Source: Spongiihabitans sp965206355
GTDB lineage: Bacteria > Pseudomonadota > Gammaproteobacteria > Arenicellales > Poriferihabitantaceae
Length of the DNA stretch: 64,000 nucleotides
Reading direction: 5' to 3'
Assembly (NCBI GenBank): GCA_965206355.1
Contig: OZ242212.1
Location: 1,116,001 to 1,180,000, forward strand
Position numbers and translations under genes: made by a program. Below the pieces are notes generated by a model. It was not told where the DNA came from, searched no databases, and worked only from the letters and a program-made list of their open reading frames with translations. This document shows positions 18,043 to 26,156 of the stretch, piece by piece. Every line of letters begins with the position of its first letter. Position 1 is the first letter of the stretch.

Positions 18043-20583
18043 ATGAGAGTGGACACTCACACAAACCATCAAAACCACCAGAGCCACCAAAACCACCAGA
18101 GCCACCAAAACCTCGACCACACCGCATTATTGTCGGCACCCGCATTGTCAATGAATGCCGATGCGTTGCTGGAGGATTTTGCCCATTACTTTGATCGGCT
18201 ACTGGGTTGTCATGTCCCTCGGCAACCGTATTTGTTTGATGCGTTGGTCTATGCGGCTCGCGCCCGTTTGATGGAGCGTTGGAGTCGCACCAATCAGGCA
18301 TTGCAACGCAGGCAGAATCGCCGTGCATACTATATTTCGCTGGAATTTCTGATTGGCCGTCTGTTACGCAATACATTGTTGAATCTGGATATTGAGGATC
18401 ATGCCAGCGATGCGTTGCGGCGGATTGGCGTTGAACTGGAAGACCTTTACGATCAGGAACAGGATGCCGGGCTCGGCAATGGCGGGCTTGGACGGCTGGC
18501 AGCCTGCTTGCTTGACAGTTGTGCGACCTTACAACTGCCAGTTATCGGTTATGGCATCCGCTATCACTACGGTATGTTCCGTCAGCATTTCCAACAGGGT
18601 CGTCAGGTTGAAGAGCCTGATACTTGGTTGCATGGCGGTTTTCCTTGGGAGGTTAAGCGCATTGAATTGAGTCAGACAGTCAAATTCGATGGTAGGTGTG
18701 TCAGCGATGTTGATGAAGATGGGCGGACACGGCATCGTTGGGTTGATACCCACGATGTGCTGGCGATACCCTTTGATGTACCGATTCCCGGCTATCGGAA
18801 CGATATAGTCAATACGCTGAGATTGTGGTCGGCAACCGCCACGCATGAGTTTGATCTTGATGAGTTTAATGCGGGTAGCTATGCCGATGCCGTGGCACTG
18901 AAAAATGCAGCCGAAAACATCACCATGGTGCTGTACCCGAATAATGAATCCGAAAATGGTCAGGTGTTGAGGTTGCGGCAACAGTATTTTCTTGCCTCAG
19001 CCAGCCTGCAAGACGTGTTGTCCGACTGGCAGGCACATCATGGCGATGATTTTACCGATTTTTCCGCAAACAACTGTTTTCAACTGAACGACACCCATCC
19101 GGCAATCTCAATTCCGGAACTGATGCGTCTGTTAATGGATGAACACGGTATGCGCTGGAGCGTCGCTTGGGATATTACCCGAACAACGATGGCGTACACC
19201 AACCACACGCTGTTGCCCGAAGCCTTGGAGTTATGGCCACAAGCTATGCTGGAGAGGCTGTTGCCGCGCATTATGGAAATCATTAACGAGATCAACAGAC
19301 GTTTTATGATTGAGGTCAGCGAACACTGGCCCGGCGACTGGCGACGCTTGCGGCGTATGTCGCTCATTCAGTCCGGGCGGCCCGGGCAATCGCCTATGGT
19401 GCGTATGGCGTATCTTGCCATTGTCGGCAGTTATTCGGTCAACGGTGTCGCCGAACTGCATTCCAGATTACTGCGTCAGGGCATGCTCAAGGACTTCGCC
19501 GAGTATTGGCCGGAGAAATTTAACAATAAGACCAATGGCGTAACACAACGCCGCTGGTTGCTAAGCTGCAATCCGGCACTGAGTGAACTGATTAGCGATA
19601 ACATCGGCTGTGGCTGGATTACTGATCTTGAGCAACTAGCACGATTGCAGGATTTTGTTGACGACCCCACCTTCAATGAAGATTGGCGAGCAGTCAGGAA
19701 AGCCAATAAAATGCGTCTGGCAGATGCCATTGAAGCCCGTACCGCAATGCCCATTGATGCCACTATGCTGTTTGACGTGCAGGTCAAGCGTATCCATGAA
19801 TATAAGCGACAACTGCTTAATCTGTTGCATGTGATTTACCTGTACGACCGTATCAGGCGTGGTGATGATGGGCTGGTGCCGCGACTGGTTGTGGTGGGTG
19901 GTAAGGCGGCTCCGGGCTATGTGATGGCAAAGAACATAATCAAGTGTATCAATGATGTCGCTCAGGTTATTAATGCGGATGCGGCGATGCAAGGGCGGTT
20001 GCAACTGTTGTTCTATCCTGATTACAATGTCTCGGCGATGGAGCTGATTTGCCCAGCAACCGACCTGTCCGAACAGATTTCAACGGCAGGCAAAGAGGCT
20101 TCTGGTACTGGCAATATGAAGTTTATGATGAACGGCGCACTGACCATAGGCACGCTGGACGGTGCCAATGTTGAGATTCTCGAAGCGGTTGGCGAGCAGA
20201 ACTTTTTCCGTTTTGGACTCACTGTTGAAGAGATTGAGAAAATGGCTTGTGATTATGTACCACAATCCATTATTGACGGCGACCCGGATTTGTCGCGTGT
20301 TTTGCATTTGCTGGAAAGCGGACACTTCAATACGGATGAGTCGGGGGTATTTGATGCGGTTATCCATGCGCTGAAAAATCCGGCTGATCCGTGGATGACG
20401 ACGGCAGATTTTCGCGGCTTTATTAACGCCCAGACACGGGTAGGTCAAGCCTTCAAAGAGGTGCGACACTGGACACAGATGAGCATTCGCAATACCGCCG
20501 CATCCGGCAGGTTCTCCACTGACCGCACCATCCGTGACTATAATCAGCATATCTGGCGACTGCAACCGCTTCAGCTTGATTGA
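18043..20583 (+). CDS. glgP: Glycogen phosphorylase
   Basis: This 846-residue GT35 enzyme releases glucose-1-phosphate from glycogen using PLP. I chose ATG 18043 (MRVDTHTNHQ) because AAGGAG lies at 18031-18036. The upstream ATG at 17992 would add a hydrophobic extension. Hallmarks are the DAGLGNGGLGRLAAC block, GYGIRYHYGMF, QLNDTHPAI, HEYKRQLLN and the PLP-lysine motif EASGTGNMKFMMNGALT. The N-terminus has an unusual His/Gln/Asn-rich tandem stretch (about residues 7-25) not expected in the family. It has its own spacing from glgB, so it may be transcribed separately. Confidence 0.97.
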   Translation: MRVDTHTNHQNHQSHQNHQSHQNLDHTALLSAPALSMNADALLEDFAHYFDRLLGCHVPRQPYLFDALVYAARARLMERWSRTNQALQRRQNRRAYYISLEFLIGRLLRNTLLNLDIEDHASDALRRIGVELEDLYDQEQDAGLGNGGLGRLAACLLDSCATLQLPVIGYGIRYHYGMFRQHFQQGRQVEEPDTWLHGGFPWEVKRIELSQTVKFDGRCVSDVDEDGRTRHRWVDTHDVLAIPFDVPIPGYRNDIVNTLRLWSATATHEFDLDEFNAGSYADAVALKNAAENITMVLYPNNESENGQVLRLRQQYFLASASLQDVLSDWQAHHGDDFTDFSANNCFQLNDTHPAISIPELMRLLMDEHGMRWSVAWDITRTTMAYTNHTLLPEALELWPQAMLERLLPRIMEIINEINRRFMIEVSEHWPGDWRRLRRMSLIQSGRPGQSPMVRMAYLAIVGSYSVNGVAELHSRLLRQGMLKDFAEYWPEKFNNKTNGVTQRRWLLSCNPALSELISDNIGCGWITDLEQLARLQDFVDDPTFNEDWRAVRKANKMRLADAIEARTAMPIDATMLFDVQVKRIHEYKRQLLNLLHVIYLYDRIRRGDDGLVPRLVVVGGKAAPGYVMAKNIIKCINDVAQVINADAAMQGRLQLLFYPDYNVSAMELICPATDLSEQISTAGKEASGTGNMKFMMNGALTIGTLDGANVEILEAVGEQNFFRFGLTVEEIEKMACDYVPQSIIDGDPDLSRVLHLLESGHFNTDESGVFDAVIHALKNPADPWMTTADFRGFINAQTRVGQAFKEVRHWTQMSIRNTAASGRFSTDRTIRDYNQHIWRLQPLQLD
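18066..18112 (+). repeat. 18-bp in-frame tandem repeat encoding His/Gln/Asn
   Basis: About 2.5 units of AAAACCACCAGAGCCACC at the start of glgP, encoding NHQSHQ-type hexapeptides. It is likely prone to slippage. Confidence 0.8.
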
Positions 20584-20652
20584 GCATAATGAACGCCGGG
20601 TAATAATTATACCTCAACCCTTCATCTTAAAAGGGATTGACATAGAGAATAT

Positions 20653-20791
20653 GAGACCTTTGCACGAAAGCCATTTCACCTGCATGCTGCGTTAAAAACG
20701 TACTCAATCGGTCATTTATAAGCATAAACTCCCTCATTCCGTGCGTTTTTGCCTTGCCTGAAAGCGAAATCATCTTCCGTGCAAAGGTCTC
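20653..20791 (-). mobile_element. Short mobile repeat, copy 13 (139-bp form)
   Basis: Short form, with the direct repeat aatat at 20648-20652 and 20792-20796. It lies between glgP and the SprT-like gene. Confidence 0.96.
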
Positions 20792-20876
20792 AATATAGGT
20801 ATTGTCCGCTCGTTTTTAGTCTTGACACGTTATACTGCCAACTCCCAACAACAGATATACCCTAGCCATCCTAGCC

Positions 20877-21524
20877 ATGTCCAACTTAGATAAGCTAAAA
20901 GCCCGCATATCACCGGGCGACTCAGTTTGTTTTGCATTTCGTGGGCAGAGACTGAATGGCACTGTCGTTGCGCTCGGACCCAAGCGTGTCGGCATCACGC
21001 TCTCAAGTGGAGAGTGCTATCGGGTTCCGTATCCACTTATTCAACCGTTGGGAGAGACGAAAAACTATGCCAATCAAGAGCAGGGCGTACTGAAGAACGC
21101 TCGCAGGCTCCTGCGTAAACATGGTTTGAGCGATTGGTCGGTCGCTCTTGATGATGCAAGCAGTCGAGCGGGGGCATGCAACTACAAAAGCAAGCAAATC
21201 CTGCTTGCCCGACTTTTCCTGAGAAAGGCCTCTGAATCGGCAATACGGGATACGATTTTGCATGAAATTGCTCATGCACTGGCGGGTATGGCGCATCATC
21301 ATGATGCGGTTTGGCGCAGGATTGCCCGAGGGATAGGATGTAGCGCAGCACGTTGTCATGATATTGACTTCAGTCCACCGCGCTGGATTATGCAATGCCC
21401 GAATGGCTGTTTTGTATATGCCAGAAAGCGGCGCAATAGCGGGATGATTTGTAAAAAATGCAAGCAGCCGCCTCGATTTATCTCCTGGACAAAAGAGCGG
21501 GCATTGACGTTGGGGCTGTGTTGA
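20877..21524 (+). CDS. SprT-like zinc metalloprotein with C-terminal zinc ribbon
   Basis: This 215-residue protein has the metalloprotease motif HEIAH at residues 129-133, followed by further histidines at 140-142 (AHHHDAVW) that can supply the third zinc ligand. A four-cysteine ribbon follows: CPNGC at 174-178 and CKKC at 192-195. This is the SprT/Spartan-type layout. The first 60 residues (GDSVCFAFRGQRLNGTVVALG..) look like a small beta-barrel fused in front, which is not the standard E. coli SprT arrangement. The substrate is unknown. A DNA-protein-crosslink or quality-control role is only an analogy with Spartan. Confidence 0.82.
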   Translation: MSNLDKLKARISPGDSVCFAFRGQRLNGTVVALGPKRVGITLSSGECYRVPYPLIQPLGETKNYANQEQGVLKNARRLLRKHGLSDWSVALDDASSRAGACNYKSKQILLARLFLRKASESAIRDTILHEIAHALAGMAHHHDAVWRRIARGIGCSAARCHDIDFSPPRWIMQCPNGCFVYARKRRNSGMICKKCKQPPRFISWTKERALTLGLC

Positions 21525-21760
21525 TGACGAGAGCTTGAGCAATAGTAGCAGACGATGATGGAACTCCTCATGCCAGGTAACATCCATGTTAATGATGCAA
21601 AGCCGAGCGTAAGCACCCTGGTTAGCGGGATGGTGAGCCGAGATACCCCCGAAATACCCTTGGGTAATGACATGGACGCATCTATAAAAATTAAGTAGAT
21701 ACTGCTAGTATCCGCCTGTAATTCATATCTGTCCTAATTCTATACCGGGTAAGAAGCAAA

Positions 21761-22792
21761 ATGACGACACAAATTTCAACGCATAACTACACACGGACTA
21801 TTCTCCTGCAAATGGGCGTCGTATTTTTATTGCTCGCGGGAATCATCATCTGGCAACGCCAGACTGTTTACAATATTTATATTGCTAATCAGGTAAATAG
21901 CGTAGGCTGGGCCGTGAATGGTAGTATCATGTTATTGTTTGGTTGCGGCTTGATTGGGCTGATTAAGCGGTTCTTTGAGTATCGCAGTCAGGAACAAGCC
22001 ATCAATAAATTCAACAATAATATAAAACTCAATGCCGAACCCCTGAGCGGGATACGGCAGGAATATATGGTGGCAGAACGATTCCTGACCCTGACATCGT
22101 TGCATCGCCGTCGTGCCAATGTCAATCAGAACGCCCTTGCGGCAACGCTACTTGCTAGCGAATCAAGCCGCAATAGTTTTCTAAAATTTGTACACAATAT
22201 TCTGATACTTACTGGCGTATTCGGCACCATTATTTCACTTTCAATTTCACTGTTAGGCGCTTCGGATATCTTGCAAAGTGGGGGTCGGGCAGTTGCTCAG
22301 ACAAGCGGGTTGAATACCATGATCTATGGGATGTCCACGGCACTTTCAACCACTATGACAGCGATTATTGCTTACTTGTTCTTCGGTTATTTCTATATCA
22401 AGTTGACCGATACCCAGACTTTTTTGATTAGCAAAATTGAAGAAGTGACTGCCACGACACTGTTGCCACATTTACAGATCAATCAGGATGCCGTGGCTAT
22501 GGATTATGCTGAGAGCATTCGCTCTGCCAATGAATTGATTAAAAAGCTTGATCGATCCCAACAAAAATATGCAGATTCCGCAGAATCTCTGGAGCTGGCG
22601 ACTCAAGGGTTGGTGAATAAAATCACCCCATTGGATCTGAGTGAGCGATCCAGCGAAGGTCAGGAATTTATGACGTTGATTCGCGAAGTTATGGAACAGC
22701 AACAACAAACCAACAACGACAATAATGAAACGATGAGAGAGGTTGTCAATCTTCTGCAACGTGGTTTTCGGTTACGCACCGAGAACCTGTAA
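21761..22792 (+). CDS. MotA/TolQ/ExbB-like membrane protein
   Basis: This 343-residue protein has predicted membrane segments at about 13-32, 51-70, 138-165 and 185-215. The last two carry the pattern of the MotA/TolQ/ExbB proton-channel domain: LTGVFGTIISLSISLLG followed by GLNTMIYGMSTALSTTMTAII. The C-terminal 100 residues are hydrophilic and coiled-coil-like. It is followed after 13 bp by a MotB-like partner, so the two probably form an ion-driven stator-type complex. There are no flagellar, Tol or TonB genes nearby. The physiological target is unknown. It could be related to the ZorA-type proteins, but there are no other Zorya genes. Confidence 0.75.
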   Translation: MTTQISTHNYTRTILLQMGVVFLLLAGIIIWQRQTVYNIYIANQVNSVGWAVNGSIMLLFGCGLIGLIKRFFEYRSQEQAINKFNNNIKLNAEPLSGIRQEYMVAERFLTLTSLHRRRANVNQNALAATLLASESSRNSFLKFVHNILILTGVFGTIISLSISLLGASDILQSGGRAVAQTSGLNTMIYGMSTALSTTMTAIIAYLFFGYFYIKLTDTQTFLISKIEEVTATTLLPHLQINQDAVAMDYAESIRSANELIKKLDRSQQKYADSAESLELATQGLVNKITPLDLSERSSEGQEFMTLIREVMEQQQQTNNDNNETMREVVNLLQRGFRLRTENL

Positions 22793-22805
22793 CACGAATA
22801 AGCCC

Positions 22806-23801
22806 ATGTCAGAAACCCGCGGTTTTATTGATCTTCGAGTCGGTTCCGGTACGGGTGGTGTGGGTGACGATAGCGTATGGCCGTCTTTTACCGACATTAT
22901 GACGGTGATCGTGATGATTTTCCTGATGGCATTAGTGGTCATCATGGTGCGCAATTTTGAACTTGACCGCGAGTTAATCTCCACGACCACGGCAAAGGAT
23001 GCAGTGGCGCTGGCAAATCAGGATTTAGTGCGGCGTTTAATACAGATCGAACATACGCTGGACGATTCAAAAACTGAAAAGGATGTTCTGGAGGCCAATT
23101 TAAGCGTGGCCTTGAAACGCCTTTCCGCATTGCTTTTGCAGCAGCAAGCATTAAAAACAGACCTTGAAGCGGTAACAAGTGAACAGCAACAATTAGCGCA
23201 AGCTAAGCAACTGCTTGAGCAACAACAACAAGCCGACCAGTTGCAAATCAGCACATTGACTAAAAATGAGCAGGCATTGAGTCGGCAAATCGAAAACTTG
23301 TTGCGACAATTATCAACCTTGAAATTACAATTCAGCGAACAGATTGCCGGCCTGACCAGCGACAAGCAATTGCTGGATCGGGAAATATTAGCCCTGATGG
23401 CATTGATTGAGCAGCGCACGGCAGAGAACACGGCATTACAGGCACAGGCGACCACTTCGGGGCGGCAATTTAGGTCGTTACAAGAGGAGTACGAAGCACT
23501 GGATGCCAAATATCGAAAGCTAATCAGACCAGCAAGGAGTACCGCGGGGAAGCAGGTTGTAACGGTCTGGATAGAAAAAGCCGCTGTCGGGTTGCAGTAT
23601 AAAATGAAACAGCCGCATCAATCAGAACCACATATCGTTAATCCGCAACAACTGCATCGCACCTTACAAGCGTTAAAAGCGCAATTCGGTAATCTGCTGT
23701 ATGTCAAAGTGGTGATTCCGAAAGAAAGTGGATTATTGTATGAAGAAGCCGCGAGTGCCACGCAGGACATTCTACAAAAATATGACTATTATTCGCAATA
23801 G
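22806..23801 (+). CDS. MotB/ExbD-like partner with long coiled coil, no OmpA domain seen
   Basis: I chose ATG 22806 (MSETRGFIDLR), 13 bp after the MotA-like gene; upstream starts overlap it heavily. The 331-residue protein has one transmembrane segment (about 31-48) led by WPSFTDIMTVIVMIF. Asp30 matches the position of the ion-binding aspartate of MotB (WVDFxT) and ExbD. A coiled coil rich in Gln, Leu and Lys spans about residues 70-240, then a small folded C-terminus (VVTVWIEKAAVGLQYKM to DILQKYDYYSQ). I see no peptidoglycan-binding OmpA motif. Stator-like function with a non-standard periplasmic end is inference from the layout. Confidence 0.72.
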   Translation: MSETRGFIDLRVGSGTGGVGDDSVWPSFTDIMTVIVMIFLMALVVIMVRNFELDRELISTTTAKDAVALANQDLVRRLIQIEHTLDDSKTEKDVLEANLSVALKRLSALLLQQQALKTDLEAVTSEQQQLAQAKQLLEQQQQADQLQISTLTKNEQALSRQIENLLRQLSTLKLQFSEQIAGLTSDKQLLDREILALMALIEQRTAENTALQAQATTSGRQFRSLQEEYEALDAKYRKLIRPARSTAGKQVVTVWIEKAAVGLQYKMKQPHQSEPHIVNPQQLHRTLQALKAQFGNLLYVKVVIPKESGLLYEEAASATQDILQKYDYYSQ

Positions 23802-23909
23802 GGGTTCGAAATAGCCGCTTCTAGCCATCTGTTTGTTATGCTAAAGTGGAACGCAAACTCAACATGTTAATCGACAGTCTTGATGCCGTCTTAATGGGCA
23901 TATTTTTTG

Positions 23910-25802
23910 ATGAAATATCCGGAAAACTTTGAGGTTATTGTCATAGGTGGCGGTCACGCTGGTGTGGAAGCGGCGCTTGCTTCGGCGCGCATGCAATGCC
24001 AGACATTGCTAGTAACTCATAACATTGAAACGGTCGGGCAAATGTCCTGTAACCCGGCTATCGGTGGAATCGGTAAAGGGCATATTGTCAAGGAAATTGA
24101 TGCGCTCGGTGGCATTATGGCACGCGCCATTGATGAAGCGGGCATCCATTTCAGAATACTGAATCGCCGTAAGGGTGCCGCGGTACAGGCGACTCGGGCG
24201 CAGGCAGATCGGGCATTATATAAAATAGCGATTCGTCGGGCAGTCGAGCATCAACAACATTTAACCCTGTTCCAACAGTCGGTTGATGATTTGATCATTG
24301 AAGGCGATCAAATTAAAGGCTTACGCACCCAATCGGGTATCGAGTTCAGAGCCGCTGCGGTAATCCTGACGACCGGAACATTTCTAAATGGAAAAATCCA
24401 TATCGGTATGGCGCAGACACAAGGCGGGCGGGCGGGCGACCCACCCTCGTTAGCGCTTGCCCATCGATTGCGAGAATTACCGCTTGCTGTTGGGCAACTG
24501 AAAACCGGCACGCCGCCACGTATAGATGGCAAAACCATCGACTATACATGTCTCGACAAACAACCCGGCGACGACCCGCTTCCAGCATTTTCATTCCTTG
24601 GAGCGGTGTCTCAACACCCGCGTCAGGTTTGCTGTCATATCACACATACCAATAACCAAACCCATGACATCATAGCCAACGCCCTTGATCGTTCACCGCT
24701 CTATGGTGGTGTCATCGACAGTGTTGGCCCGCGTTATTGTCCTTCAATTGAAGACAAAATAGTGCGCTTTGCCGACCAAAACAGCCATCAAATTTTTATC
24801 GAACCTGAGGGCTTGAATACCACTGAAGTTTATCCCAATGGCATTTCCACAAGCCTGCCATTTGATGTGCAACTGCAATTTGTGCGCTCTATCAGGGGGT
24901 TTGAAAATGCCATGATAACCCGACCGGGTTACGCCATTGAATATGACTTTTTTGATCCGCGGGGATTAAAAAGCTCGTTGGAAACCAAATGTATAGACGG
25001 GTTATTTTTTGCCGGACAGATTAATGGCACCACAGGTTACGAAGAAGCGGCGGGTCAGGGGCTGATTGCCGGATTAAATGCAGCACTGAAAATCAAACAG
25101 GCAGTAGCCTGGTGTCCGGCGAGAAACGAAGCGTATATCGGCGTGATGATTGATGATCTGATTACCCGAGGCACGGCAGAACCTTACCGGATGTTTACAT
25201 CCCGTGCCGAATATCGTTTGCAGCTTCGAGAAGACAACGCCGATTTGCGCTTGACCGACAAAGGTTATACGCTGGGGCTGGTTGATGAGCAGCGCATGAC
25301 CGCATTCAACAGCAAGCGCGATGATATTGATAAAGAAAGAAGCCGTCTGCAAACAACTTGGATTCGTCCCGGCGTGGATGCTGCAAGCGTTGAAAAAATA
25401 CTGGGTCAGCCGTTACAGAGAGAGAGTAATTTAATGGATTTGTTACGGCGACCGCAAGTGAGTTACCAGAAACTGGTTGAGTTAATCGGGTTGAAGGCGC
25501 CGTTACAGAATCAACAAAGTATTCGGCAACTTGAAATACAGGCAAGATATAGCGGTTATATTGAGCGACAGGTTGCCGAAATCAAACGCCAGAAAAACAG
25601 TGAAAATCTGACTATTCCGAGCGACACTGACTATACCCAGGCGCGTGGATTGTCCAGTGAAGTGCAACAAAAATTGAGTACAATTCGCCCCCAAACCATC
25701 GGTCAAGCAGCCAGAATTCCGGGCGTAACACCGGCTGCCATATCGTTACTACTGGTGTATCTAAAGAAAACATCACCCTGTCAAACAACCAGAACGGTAT
25801 AA
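23910..25802 (+). CDS. mnmG: tRNA uridine-5-carboxymethylaminomethyl modification enzyme MnmG
   Basis: This 630-residue FAD protein works with MnmE to place the cmnm5 group on U34 of certain tRNAs. I use ATG 23910 (MKYPENFEVIVIGGGHAG). A TTG one codon upstream is possible. The FAD fingerprint GGGHAGVEAA, then MSCNPAIGGIGKGH, DRALYK, YCPSIEDKIVRF, GYAIEYDFFDPRGL and GLFFAGQINGTTGYEEAAGQG are all present, plus a C-terminal helical MnmE/tRNA-binding domain. It is intact. Downstream, instead of rsmG or parAB, there is a thrC remnant only a few bases after the stop. Confidence 0.97.
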   Translation: MKYPENFEVIVIGGGHAGVEAALASARMQCQTLLVTHNIETVGQMSCNPAIGGIGKGHIVKEIDALGGIMARAIDEAGIHFRILNRRKGAAVQATRAQADRALYKIAIRRAVEHQQHLTLFQQSVDDLIIEGDQIKGLRTQSGIEFRAAAVILTTGTFLNGKIHIGMAQTQGGRAGDPPSLALAHRLRELPLAVGQLKTGTPPRIDGKTIDYTCLDKQPGDDPLPAFSFLGAVSQHPRQVCCHITHTNNQTHDIIANALDRSPLYGGVIDSVGPRYCPSIEDKIVRFADQNSHQIFIEPEGLNTTEVYPNGISTSLPFDVQLQFVRSIRGFENAMITRPGYAIEYDFFDPRGLKSSLETKCIDGLFFAGQINGTTGYEEAAGQGLIAGLNAALKIKQAVAWCPARNEAYIGVMIDDLITRGTAEPYRMFTSRAEYRLQLREDNADLRLTDKGYTLGLVDEQRMTAFNSKRDDIDKERSRLQTTWIRPGVDAASVEKILGQPLQRESNLMDLLRRPQVSYQKLVELIGLKAPLQNQQSIRQLEIQARYSGYIERQVAEIKRQKNSENLTIPSDTDYTQARGLSSEVQQKLSTIRPQTIGQAARIPGVTPAAISLLLVYLKKTSPCQTTRTV

Positions 25803-25805
25803 AGA

Positions 25806-26023
25806 AAACCTGGTCAGGCTACGTTACTTACCCGCCATCATCGGCATTGCTGCTACCAAAAACACGCTCGACTCATCCATTCCGACAGTAGCACTCGGCA
25901 GCGTACATCCAGCGAAATTTCCGCAAGCCATAAAACTGGCAACCGATGTTGATGTCGCGACCCGCAGGTTTGGGAGATTTAATGCAGCGACAAGAACAAT
26001 TTGTTGAGGTTGATAATGATATT
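25806..26023 (+). pseudogene. Threonine synthase remnant (C-terminal piece)
   Basis: One frame from about 25831 reads PAIIGIAATKN, then IPTVALGSVHPAKFPQAIKLATDVD. After a shift to the next frame near 25960 it reads PAGLGDLMQRQEQFVEVDND. Together these match the C-terminal end of class-2 threonine synthase, where a TAHPAKFPDAV-like block precedes L.DL..R.E.F..L.ND. The N-terminal catalytic part is absent and a frameshift is visible. The right edge is cut by a mobile repeat at 26024. Assignment rests on remembered family sequence; the remnant status is clear. Confidence 0.75.
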
Positions 26024-26156
26024 GAGACCTTTGCACGAAAGATGATTTCGCTTTCAGGCCAGGCAAAAACGCACGGAATGAGGGAGTTTATGCTTATAAA
26101 TGACCGATTGAGTACGTTTTTACCAACAGTAGGCGCTTTTAGGCGACGTAGCATGC
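26024..26156 (+). mobile_element. Short mobile repeat, copy 14, right end missing
   Basis: The left end is intact (GAGTACG variant), but the homology stops at GCATGC (26151-26156) and continues as the 3' coding end of the Sel1 gene. There is no duplication. This junction points to a deletion or rearrangement rather than simple insertion. Confidence 0.92.

Noticed and set aside
21761..23801. Zorya-type anti-phage system
   Set aside because: The MotA/MotB-like pair recalls ZorA/ZorB, but no helicase or nuclease partner and no other defence genes are nearby, and the MotB-like protein lacks an OmpA domain.
23795..23830. Possible tRNA T-arm (GGTTCGAAATAGCC)
   Set aside because: No acceptor or anticodon arms can be folded around it. 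I found no tRNA or rRNA gene in the window.
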